From positions 558,001 through 622,000 of the forward strand of contig NZ_RCHR01000003.1 of NCBI RefSeq assembly GCF_003665065.1: DNA of 64,000 bases, written 5' to 3'. Under the pieces are notes generated by a model. It searched no databases. It had not been told where the DNA came from and saw only the letters and a list, made by a program, of their open reading frames with translations. Origin of the DNA: Oceanobacillus piezotolerans (GTDB lineage: Bacteria; Bacillota; Bacilli; Bacillales; Amphibacillaceae). Shown in pieces: positions 56,600-64,000 of the stretch; within the stretch, counting starts at the first letter, position 1, and the number at the start of each line of letters is the position of its first letter. Made by a program: the position numbers and the translations under genes.

Positions 56600-59206
56600 A
56601 TGGCAAAGCAGACACCCATGATGGAGCAATATTCAAAAATAAAAGCACAGCATCAGGATGCTTTTTTATTTTACAGGCTAGGTGATTTCTATGAATTATT
56701 CTATGATGATGCTGTCATGGCAGCAAGAGAATTAGAAATAACCCTAACGAAACGTAATAATGGAAGTTCAGAAGGAATACCAATGTGTGGGGTTCCATAC
56801 CATTCTGCAGAGAATTATATAAAGATATTAATTGATAAAGGTTATAAAGTAGCCATCTGTGAACAGGTTGAGGATCCAAAAACGGCAAAGGGTGTTGTGA
56901 AACGTGAAGTTATTCAACTGATAACACCTGGAACAGTTATGGAAAGCAGCATGTTAAAAGAAGGGGAGAATAATTATCTTGCCAGTTTATCCCACTTCAC
57001 GGATGGCTCTTTTGCTGTTGTATATAATGATTTATCAACAGGAGAAACTCGGATTGCGCTTATAACAGATGGCTGGGATGCGGTAATTCATGAGTTATAT
57101 AGCCAGCCCATTAAGGAAATCGTGGTTTCTTCTAATTTACCAGAGCAGCTTCAAACCCAATTAAAAGATCGTTTAAATGTAACTCTGTCTTATCAGGATG
57201 AAGTTAATTTTAATGCGGAGTACCGTAATTTGAGTGAGAACATCAATAATGATGAACGTTTAATGAAGGCTTTTAGCCGTTTATTAAACTATATTCAGTT
57301 TACACAGAAACGCTCCTTAGATCATTTGCAAAAGGCTGAGGTTATTGAGCTGAAAGATTATCTTTCTCTTGATATGTATTCTAAGAGAAACCTAGAGTTA
57401 ACCGAAACCATTATTAAAAAAGGCAAGCATGGAAGTTTACTGTGGGTTTTGGACCAAACGGTAACTGCTATGGGTTCGCGTCTTTTAAAAAAATGGCTTG
57501 AGCGTCCATTATTAAGTAAGACTCGGATTGAGAAAAGGCTCGACATTGTAGAAAGCTTTTATCATGGATTTATGGAAAGAGATACAGTGCGTGAGGCTTT
57601 GAAATCAGTATATGATATTGAGAGATTGGCAGGGAGAATTGCATTCGGCAATGTGAATGCTAGGGATTTGATGCAATTGAAAAAGTCTCTTGAGAAAATA
57701 CCAGAATTAAAGGCAGCATTATATCAATTTAGTAAACAAGAAATGACAGAGTTAGCAGATGCCCTAGTATATCCCGAATTTCTATTAGATAAACTGGAAG
57801 CAGCCATTGTGGAAGAACCACCTATTTCTATCAAGGAAGGTTCTATTATTAATGATGGATATCATGAGCAGCTCGATAAATACCGCGATGCTTCGAGAAA
57901 TGGAAAGCAGTGGATTGCAGAGCTCGAACGGAAAGAAAAAGAGGAAACCGGCATTAAATCATTAAAAATACGATTTAATCGGGTTTTTGGTTATTATATT
58001 GAAATAACAAAATCAAATCTGCATCTCATTCCCGAAGGCAGATACGAGCGAAAACAGACCTTAGCAAATGCAGAACGATTCATTACCCCAGAATTAAAGG
58101 AAAAGGAACAGTTAATTCTTGAAGCAGAAGAAAAAAGTGTCGATTTAGAATACCAATTGTTTATTGAGATTCGAGAATTGATGAAGGAGCATATCCCGGA
58201 ATTACAGCATCTGGCAGAAGTTGTAAGCACAATAGACGTACTTCAAGCCTTTGCTACCGTAAGTGAAACGAATAATTACAAACGTCCATCCTTTGTAGAT
58301 AACAAGCTCCATATTAAAAATGGACGGCACCCAGTTGTGGAAAAGGTAATGAAGGATGGTGCCTTTGTTCCAAATGATATTTCACTAAACGAAGAGAAGC
58401 ATATTCTTCTTATTACAGGACCGAACATGTCCGGGAAAAGCACGTATATGCGTCAGCTTGCTCTCACGGCAATAATGGGGCAAATAGGTTGCTTTGTTCC
58501 ATGTGAGGAAGCGGAACTTTTTATTTTTGACCAAATATTTACGCGTATTGGTGCAGCAGATGATTTAGTCTCAGGTCAAAGTACATTTATGGTGGAGATG
58601 CTAGAAGCTAACCATGCGATTTCACATGCAACGGATCGCAGCTTGATCTTGTTAGATGAAATCGGACGCGGGACAAGCACCTATGATGGTATGGCATTAG
58701 CACAAGCTATCGTAGAATATATTCATGACCATATTCAAGCAAAAACGCTCTTTTCTACACACTATCATGAATTGACTGCTTTGGAAGAATCATTATCTCA
58801 CCTTAAGAATATTCATGTTCGTGCAGAAGAAGATAACGGTAATGTCGTATTCCTACACCAAATTAAAGAAGGCGCAGCAGATAAAAGTTATGGAATTCAA
58901 GTAGCAAAGCTTGCTAGTCTGCCTGCACCGTTAATTGATCGAGCTAGTACGATTTTGAAGGAGCTAGAAGGTGGAGAAGCTGGTAAGATGCAGCATCAGA
59001 ATGTTCATGAAGAGCACTCCATCAAAGAAGAGCAAAATAGTCAGCTTTCTTTCTTTATCGATTCTAGCAGTGAAGCCATTACTGAAAAACAGAGTAAAGG
59101 TGAACATAAGGTAATTAGTGAATTAAAAAACCTTGATTTATTTGATATGACACCATTAGATGCCATGAATGCATTGCATAAGTTACAAAAAAGTGTACGG
59201 AAATAA
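56600..59206 (+). CDS. mutS: DNA mismatch repair protein MutS
   Basis: Recognises mismatches and small loops. The mismatch-probing Phe30-x-Glu32 is in [10 protein letters not shown]. The ATPase has Walker [12 protein letters not shown] near 607, [12 protein letters not shown] near 685 and [11 protein letters not shown]. Near the C-terminus QLSFF is a beta-clamp-binding motif. 868 residues, usual length. mutL follows after 183 bp. Confidence 0.98.
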   Translation: MAKQTPMMEQYSKIKAQHQDAFLFYRLGDFYELFYDDAVMAARELEITLTKRNNGSSEGIPMCGVPYHSAENYIKILIDKGYKVAICEQVEDPKTAKGVVKREVIQLITPGTVMESSMLKEGENNYLASLSHFTDGSFAVVYNDLSTGETRIALITDGWDAVIHELYSQPIKEIVVSSNLPEQLQTQLKDRLNVTLSYQDEVNFNAEYRNLSENINNDERLMKAFSRLLNYIQFTQKRSLDHLQKAEVIELKDYLSLDMYSKRNLELTETIIKKGKHGSLLWVLDQTVTAMGSRLLKKWLERPLLSKTRIEKRLDIVESFYHGFMERDTVREALKSVYDIERLAGRIAFGNVNARDLMQLKKSLEKIPELKAALYQFSKQEMTELADALVYPEFLLDKLEAAIVEEPPISIKEGSIINDGYHEQLDKYRDASRNGKQWIAELERKEKEETGIKSLKIRFNRVFGYYIEITKSNLHLIPEGRYERKQTLANAERFITPELKEKEQLILEAEEKSVDLEYQLFIEIRELMKEHIPELQHLAEVVSTIDVLQAFATVSETNNYKRPSFVDNKLHIKNGRHPVVEKVMKDGAFVPNDISLNEEKHILLITGPNMSGKSTYMRQLALTAIMGQIGCFVPCEEAELFIFDQIFTRIGAADDLVSGQSTFMVEMLEANHAISHATDRSLILLDEIGRGTSTYDGMALAQAIVEYIHDHIQAKTLFSTHYHELTALEESLSHLKNIHVRAEEDNGNVVFLHQIKEGAADKSYGIQVAKLASLPAPLIDRASTILKELEGGEAGKMQHQNVHEEHSIKEEQNSQLSFFIDSSSEAITEKQSKGEHKVISELKNLDLFDMTPLDAMNALHKLQKSVRK

Positions 59207-59389
59207 GATTTTATAATAGTGGAAGAGTTATGTTGTGTAATAGAGATTAAAGGTTGTAGTGCTAATACTCGAGTTTACTAAAGCACAGCCTCTTTAAGTT
59301 AATACTTTCTTACTAAGGGAATGATGTAATTCATCACCCAGTATTTGAACAGTTATTTTATATAATGAGTGAAGGAAAGGATTGTTTGC

Positions 59390-61243
59390 ATGAAGATTAT
59401 ACAAATGCCGGATATCTTAGCTAATAAGATAGCTGCTGGTGAAGTGGTGGAACGACCTGCATCGGTAGTGAAGGAATTAGTGGAGAACAGTATCGATGCA
59501 AACAGTACATGGGTCAAAATTGAACTCAAGGAAGCGGGCCTAGAGTGTATTAAAGTGTCTGATGATGGAGATGGAATGGCGCATGATGATGCGGAGAATG
59601 CTTTCTTACGTCATGCTACTAGTAAAATCAGAGATGAAAATGATTTATTCCACGTTCGGACACTTGGCTTTCGTGGGGAGGCTTTAGCGAGTATTGCTTC
59701 AGTAAGTAAATTAACAATTAAAACATCAGAAGGTGATTCTGCTGGTACGTTGCTGCGAATAAATGGTGGAACTCTAGTAGAAAAACAAAAAAGCGATGCT
59801 CGTAAAGGTACAGAAATAACCATTGAAGATTTATTTTTTAATACACCAGCACGTTTAAAATATATGAAAACCATTCATACCGAGTTGGGACACATCACAG
59901 ATCTATTGAATCGACTAGCATTATCACATCCAGAAATTCGTTTTGAAGCAACTCATAACGGAAGAGGGTTATTTAGAACTTCAGGTAGTGGGGATGTTTT
60001 GCACGTAATATCGCAGATTTATGGGATGAATGTAGCTAAAAAAATGCTGCCTGTTAATAAAGAAACATTGGATTTTAAAATAGAAGGCTACATTGCCAAA
60101 CCAGAAGTTACGAGAGCTACCCGTTCTTATATATCCACGATGATCAATGGACGTTATATAAGAAGCATTCCATTAACTCAATCGATTATTCGTGGCTATC
60201 ATACGTTATTACCAATCGGAAGATCTCCGATTGTCGTATTGTCTATTACGATGGATCCTATTTTAGTCGATGTGAATGTGCATCCGACGAAGCTAGAAGT
60301 AAGATTTAGTAAGGATAAGGAATTATTCTCCACTATAGAAGGGTTAATTCGTGATAAATTCCGTGAGATTACGCTTATTCCGGAGATGGTGCAAAAGCCT
60401 GTTAAAAAGGAAAAGACGTATCAGGAAAGCATGCAATTCGATACAAAAAAAGCCGAGGAATATACACCTATCCCTCAATATAAGGTTTTAGAAACACCTG
60501 TAAGTACGCTGAATCAACAGCAAGTGATAAACGAAAAGCTTCCAAGTCATCCTTCTGATGAAGTGAAGCAAACACAAGAAGCAGAGGTAGAAGAGGAAAT
60601 TCAAGTAGATACTGAGAAAATAATAGACCAGGTGGACGAGCATAAAGTACCACAAAATGATCGAATTCCGCAAATGTATCCAATTGGTCAATTGCAAGGT
60701 ACTTATATTCTGGCGCAAAATGAGAATGGGTTGTACATGATCGACCAGCATGCTGCACAGGAGAGGGTTAAGTATGAGTTTTTCAAGGCGAAGCTAGGAA
60801 AACCAACAAATGAAGCACAGGAATTATTAATTCCGATGACATTTGAGTTCTCGAAGCAGGAAGCGATTTTTATCGAGCAGTACAAAGAAGAGCTGGGTAA
60901 GGTTGGTTTGTTCTTTGATCAATTTGGGAATAACACGTATATCATTCGTTCTCATCCTAATTGGTTTCCAAATGGGTTTGAAGAAGAAGTCATTCGTGAA
61001 ATGGTTGAACAAGTTATGCATGAAGAACAGGTCGATATTGAATCTATTCGTGAGGATGCAGCGATATTAATGTCATGCAAGCGGTCAATCAAGGCCAATC
61101 ATTATCTTAATCAAGATGAAATGTTCCGCCTGCTTGAAGATCTACGCCATACAACGGATCCATTCACATGTCCGCATGGCAGACCAATTATCGTGCATTT
61201 TTCGACCTATGAATTAGAGAAAATGTTCAAGCGAGTCATGTAG
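59390..61243 (+). CDS. mutL: DNA mismatch repair endonuclease MutL
   Basis: GHKL ATPase and nicking endonuclease. N-terminal motifs [10 protein letters not shown] (Glu32), [13 protein letters not shown] and [11 protein letters not shown]-terminal endonuclease motif [12 protein letters not shown] near 450, [11 protein letters not shown] and CPHGRPI. The endonuclease motif is expected because Bacillaceae lack MutH. 617 residues from ATG 59390, behind GAAGGAAAGG. Confidence 0.97.
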   Translation: MKIIQMPDILANKIAAGEVVERPASVVKELVENSIDANSTWVKIELKEAGLECIKVSDDGDGMAHDDAENAFLRHATSKIRDENDLFHVRTLGFRGEALASIASVSKLTIKTSEGDSAGTLLRINGGTLVEKQKSDARKGTEITIEDLFFNTPARLKYMKTIHTELGHITDLLNRLALSHPEIRFEATHNGRGLFRTSGSGDVLHVISQIYGMNVAKKMLPVNKETLDFKIEGYIAKPEVTRATRSYISTMINGRYIRSIPLTQSIIRGYHTLLPIGRSPIVVLSITMDPILVDVNVHPTKLEVRFSKDKELFSTIEGLIRDKFREITLIPEMVQKPVKKEKTYQESMQFDTKKAEEYTPIPQYKVLETPVSTLNQQQVINEKLPSHPSDEVKQTQEAEVEEEIQVDTEKIIDQVDEHKVPQNDRIPQMYPIGQLQGTYILAQNENGLYMIDQHAAQERVKYEFFKAKLGKPTNEAQELLIPMTFEFSKQEAIFIEQYKEELGKVGLFFDQFGNNTYIIRSHPNWFPNGFEEEVIREMVEQVMHEEQVDIESIREDAAILMSCKRSIKANHYLNQDEMFRLLEDLRHTTDPFTCPHGRPIIVHFSTYELEKMFKRVM

Positions 61244-61304
61244 GCCAGAATAATTCTTACATCCAAGGAAAAGCTAAATGAAGAGTGATAAAGGAGTGCA
61301 TAAT

Positions 61305-61760
61305 ATGGAAAAGGAAAACCAAAGACTGATTAACTTTTTAAATCAATTGTTGTCTAACTATTTCGTTCTATATGTAAAGCTGCATCGTTATCATTGGTTC
61401 GTTCAGGGCAGACATTTCTTTACGCTTCATGAAAAGTTTCAGGAATTGTATGAAATGACGGCTAGCGACTTGGATGAAATTGCAGAGCGTATCCTATCTA
61501 TTGATGGGAAACCACTAGCTACTATGTCTAAATATTTAAAGGAAGCCACATTAGTAGAAGCGAATGCAGACGATAAAGAAACGGAAATCATTGCTCAGTT
61601 AATAAAGGACTTCAAGCAAGTAATCGATGAGATTAAATCAACAGGAATTCCACTTGGTGAAGCGCATCATGATGAACCAACGATAGATTTGTTAATTGGA
61701 ATCCAAGGTAAGCTAGAAAAACATGTTTGGATGCTAACAAGCTACCAAGCTTATGAATAA
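61305..61760 (+). CDS. Dps/ferritin-like protein
   Basis: A 151-residue Dps-family mini-ferritin that would oxidise and store iron and protect DNA from peroxide. The inter-subunit ferroxidase site is visible: LHRYHWFVQGRHFFTLHEKF (His30, His42) and SDLDEIAERIL (Asp and Glu). ATG 61305 follows AAAGGAG. Inserted between mutL and miaA; it may be read with mutL because there is no terminator between them. Confidence 0.93.
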   Translation: MEKENQRLINFLNQLLSNYFVLYVKLHRYHWFVQGRHFFTLHEKFQELYEMTASDLDEIAERILSIDGKPLATMSKYLKEATLVEANADDKETEIIAQLIKDFKQVIDEIKSTGIPLGEAHHDEPTIDLLIGIQGKLEKHVWMLTSYQAYE

Positions 61761-61783
61761 TTTATTGATTTAGGGGAATACTT

Positions 61784-62719
61784 ATGAAAAAAACCGTCAT
61801 TGCAATTATGGGCCCAACTGCAGTCGGCAAAACCAAGCTTAGTATTGAAATAGCAAAGCGTTTTAATGGAGAGGTTATCAGCGGCGATTCCATGCAGGTA
61901 TATAAAGGACTGGATATTGGCACGGCTAAGATTAAGAAGGAAGAAACAGAGGGAATTCCACATCATATGATTGATATAGCAGAACCGGATGAACCTTTTT
62001 CTGTCGCTGCTTTCCAAAGCCATGTGAAGTCCAGTATTGATGAAATTACAAGTCGTAACAAACTGCCGATCTTAGTTGGCGGCAGTGGACTATACATACA
62101 AGCTGCACTTTTCGATTATCATTTTTCGGATACGGAAAGAGATAACAGCATCACGAACAGACTACAGGAGCAAGTAGAGGTTGAAGGAATCATGCCTCTG
62201 TATAATCGGTTGAAGGAGATTGATCCAGTTCAGGCGGAGAAAATCCATCCAAATAACCATAGACGTGTTATACGTGCCATGGAAATCTATGAAACAACTG
62301 GAAAGACGATGACAGAATATCAAGAGGATCAGGCTTTAGAGTCACCTTATCATCTGATCCTTATTGGGTTAGAAATGGAAAGAGAGCTACTATATAAGCG
62401 TATAAACAAGCGTGTTAATGACATGATGGACCAGGGTTTATTAGACGAAGTGAAATCCTTATACGAACAAGGGTACAGCAGGTGTCAATCCATGAGAGGA
62501 ATTGGATACAAAGAATTTATACCTTATTTTGAGGGGACTCAATCACTGGAAGAATCGATAGATATATTGAAACGCAACTCCAGACGCTTTGCAAAACGGC
62601 AGTACACTTGGTTTAGAAATAAAATGGCCATTGACTGGTATGAGGTTACGCCAGAGACACTAGAGAAAAAGTTCCAGATGATTTTAGACGATTTAGCAGG
62701 AATTTTGGAAAATAAATAG
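61784..62719 (+). CDS. miaA: tRNA dimethylallyltransferase MiaA
   Basis: Adds the dimethylallyl group to A37 of tRNAs reading UNN codons, preparing the substrate for MiaB. P-loop GPTAVGKTKLS, SGDSMQVYKGLDIGTAK, DIAEPDEPFSVAAF and NNHRRVIRAMEIYE are diagnostic. 311 residues. Its substrate DMAPP again depends on isoprenoid synthesis. hfq follows after 38 bp, a conserved pair. Confidence 0.97.
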   Translation: MKKTVIAIMGPTAVGKTKLSIEIAKRFNGEVISGDSMQVYKGLDIGTAKIKKEETEGIPHHMIDIAEPDEPFSVAAFQSHVKSSIDEITSRNKLPILVGGSGLYIQAALFDYHFSDTERDNSITNRLQEQVEVEGIMPLYNRLKEIDPVQAEKIHPNNHRRVIRAMEIYETTGKTMTEYQEDQALESPYHLILIGLEMERELLYKRINKRVNDMMDQGLLDEVKSLYEQGYSRCQSMRGIGYKEFIPYFEGTQSLEESIDILKRNSRRFAKRQYTWFRNKMAIDWYEVTPETLEKKFQMILDDLAGILENK

Positions 62720-62757
62720 AATGTATTATGTATAGATAGAAAAGAGGAGGAAGCAAT

Positions 62758-62988
62758 ATGGCACAAAATGTGAACATTCAGGACCAATACTTGAACCAGT
62801 TAAGAAAGAATCATATCTCCGTTACGGTATTTTTAACAAATGGATTTCAAATAAGAGGTCTAGTGAAGGCCTTTGATAACTTTACGGTACTATTAGAAAC
62901 GGAAGGGAAGCAGCAGCTTATCTTCAAGCATGCTATTTCAACTTTCGCACCTTCTAAAAATATAACGCTTGAAAAAGAAAAAGAATAA
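62758..62988 (+). CDS. hfq: RNA chaperone Hfq
   Basis: Sm-like hexameric RNA-binding protein of 76 residues. Sm1 and Sm2 motifs are clear: [20 protein letters not shown] and [12 protein letters not shown] (Firmicute form of the KH motif is FKHAIS). GAGGAGG precedes the ATG. A strong terminator overlaps the end. Confidence 0.97.
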   Translation: MAQNVNIQDQYLNQLRKNHISVTVFLTNGFQIRGLVKAFDNFTVLLETEGKQQLIFKHAISTFAPSKNITLEKEKE

Positions 62989-63017
62989 AAAAAACGGACG
63001 TTTTTCGTCCGTTTTTT
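62989..63017 (+). terminator. Strong intrinsic terminator after hfq
   Basis: AAAAACGGACG pairs with CGTCCGTTTTT around TTTTT, beginning at the hfq stop. Confidence 0.92.
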
Positions 63018-63079
63018 CATGGTGAAAATGGTGTTCCAAATAACTGTTGTAAATAAAAGATAGACACTTCATGTGTAAA

Positions 63080-63502
63080 ATTCAGTATTTGGATCATACC
63101 CCGGAAACACTATAGAATTATGTGCTTGATTTCCGATGCGGACAGTACGCTTTCCGCGGGCAACGTCTCAGCCTCGGGCCAACAGGATGTTGGTCATAAA
63201 GGCGAAGACATAAGGACGTGGCGCTCTTAGCCTTTGTTCCTTCGCACTTCCTGCGGGGTCTTCGCTTGTTGCTTTTCCCGCAGGACAAGGAAGGCTGCGG
63301 CAGCGATACATCGCACGAAGAAAAAGTGGTTTTCTTTTTCGAGGAGTCGACTGCCCTCCGCTCCAATCACTTCGTAAGGGGAGTTGTGTTTCCTCTATAC
63401 ATTGTTAAGATTATGAAGCGCAATTTAGCGGAGGAAATACACGGTCAGCAGCGCCCGCGGAAAGCGTAGTGTATTTCCGCAGCGGTGTTACCCACTATTT
63501 GA
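63080..63502. repeat. Composite structured repeat, locus E, with insertions and a deletion
   Basis: Same orientation as loci B and D (type 2 left on -, type 1 right on +). Compared with D, the left arm carries a replacement of the apical hairpin by about 70 bp (about 63176-63244) holding GCCAAC/GTTGGT and AAAGGC/GCCTTT stems. A second insert of about 58 bp (about 63286-63344) holds GAAAAA/TTTTTC; the bases GGA occur on both sides of it, like a 3-bp target duplication. The right arm lacks about 60 bp between CACGG and TCAGCAGCG, so its inner helices are gone while GGAAATACAC/GTGTATTTCC remain. Frames at 63118-63366 and 63218-63469 are not genes. Confidence 0.88.
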
Positions 63503-63550
63503 ATATGGTTAATCCGCATTGAAAGATTTTCGTCTGGCTTCTAGGCGTTT

Positions 63551-63580
63551 GTCACAAGAATTATCCCTTTTGCGTATACT
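63551..63580 (+). promoter_or_regulatory. Candidate sigma-E promoter of spoVK
   Basis: GTCACAAG (63551-63558), a 14-bp spacer and CGTATACT (63573-63580) match sigma-E elements (GTCATATT / CATACAnT) at 5 of 8 and 6 of 8 positions with ideal spacing, 25 bp before the spoVK start. Confidence 0.5.
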
Positions 63581-63604
63581 ATCCATGACTGAAGGGGTGA
63601 TGGT

Positions 63605-64000
63605 GTGGAGGCGCAAAGGAACCGACCGAAAAGCGGACAGATCAACATAGTTTTAAATGATAATAAAAGAGTAGCTGCACATAATAAAAAAAAGGTTCAT
63701 TACATGGAACACAATCCATTCAAAGAGATTGATAGTCATTTTTCCGCATTTGTTGGAATGAACAAATTCAAAAAAACGATACAAGAGATATATGCTACTG
63801 CTATCATTAGTCAGAAAAGAAAAGAATCTGGTTTAAAAGCCGGTAATCAAGTACTTCATATGCTTTTTAAAGGAAATCCAGGAACAGGAAAGACGACAGT
63901 AGCCAGGAAACTTGCGAAGCTTTATTTTGACATGAATTTATTATCTAAAGGTCATTTTATTGAAGCAGAAAGAGCAGATTTAGTTGGGGAATACATCGGT
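63605..64000 (+). CDS. spoVK: Stage V sporulation protein K, AAA ATPase (5' part)
   Basis: Open to the window edge (132 codons visible, the family has about 320). A basic start with SGQINIVLN is followed by the CbbX/SpoVK-type AAA domain with Walker A GNPGTGKTTVARKLAKLYFD and then EAERADLVGEYIG. SpoVK is a mother-cell protein needed for spore maturation. I choose GTG 63605 because AAGGGGTG lies just upstream and it is in frame with the conserved core; ATG 63704 would remove the conserved N-terminal motif. Confidence 0.9.
   Translation, partial: MEAQRNRPKSGQINIVLNDNKRVAAHNKKKVHYMEHNPFKEIDSHFSAFVGMNKFKKTIQEIYATAIISQKRKESGLKAGNQVLHMLFKGNPGTGKTTVARKLAKLYFDMNLLSKGHFIEAERADLVGEYIG

Noticed and set aside
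63118..63469. Frames of 82 (-) and 83 (+) codons
   Set aside because: Products of locus E and its inserts.
4821..63502. Repeats as a CRISPR array
   Set aside because: Copies are 7-20 kb apart, about 365 bp long and palindromic; there are no short direct repeats with spacers and no cas genes.

Overview
The window is about 64 kb of a low-GC, endospore-forming Bacillaceae chromosome. Protein sequences and gene order follow the Bacillus subtilis pyrH-to-spoVK core segment. Acidic low-complexity linkers and close resemblance to remembered Oceanobacillus/Virgibacillus proteins suggest a halotolerant relative of Oceanobacillus; that placement is inference. Every gene I could support is on the + strand. 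No rRNA, tRNA, prophage, intact insertion sequence or CRISPR array was seen.

Layout. 0-5 kb: pyrH, frr, uppS, cdsA, rasP (pyrimidine nucleotides, ribosome recycling, lipid carrier and phospholipid synthesis, intramembrane proteolysis). 5-18 kb: polC, an RsbR-like STAS gene, then rimP-nusA-rnpM-ylxQ-infB-ylxP-rbfA-truB-ribF-rpsO. 18-30 kb: pnp, ylxY, mlpA, ymxH, then dpaA-dpaB-asd-dapG-dapA. In that last block lysine-pathway enzymes feed dipicolinate synthase in the spore. tepA and ylzJ follow. 30-40 kb: spoIIIE, then two tandem BMP-family lipoproteins and a nucleoside-type ABC transporter (ATPase plus two permeases). 40-48 kb: ymfF, ymfH, ymfI, ymfJ, ymfK, rodZ, pgsA, cinA, recA. 49-64 kb: rny, ymdB, spoVS, miaB, ricA, a UPF0316 membrane protein, cotE, mutS, mutL, a Dps-like gene, miaA, hfq and the 5' part of spoVK.

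Three genes usually found in this neighbourhood in B. subtilis are missing from their expected places: dxr (between cdsA and rasP), proS (between rasP and polC) and rnjB (between dapA and tepA). The proS and rnjB gaps are filled with structured repeats. The dxr gap holds an antisense stop-free stretch that may be a gene relic.

The most unusual signal is a dispersed repeat of about 360-425 bp present at five intergenic sites (loci A-E). Each copy consists of two arms in opposite orientation with inverted outer ends. Each arm can fold into the same multi-helix structure. The arms come in three sequence types whose helices differ in sequence but stay base-paired, so the pattern looks like compensatory change and points to selection on structure. 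A second, unrelated multi-hairpin region lies between dapA and tepA. Both families also produce false short ORFs.
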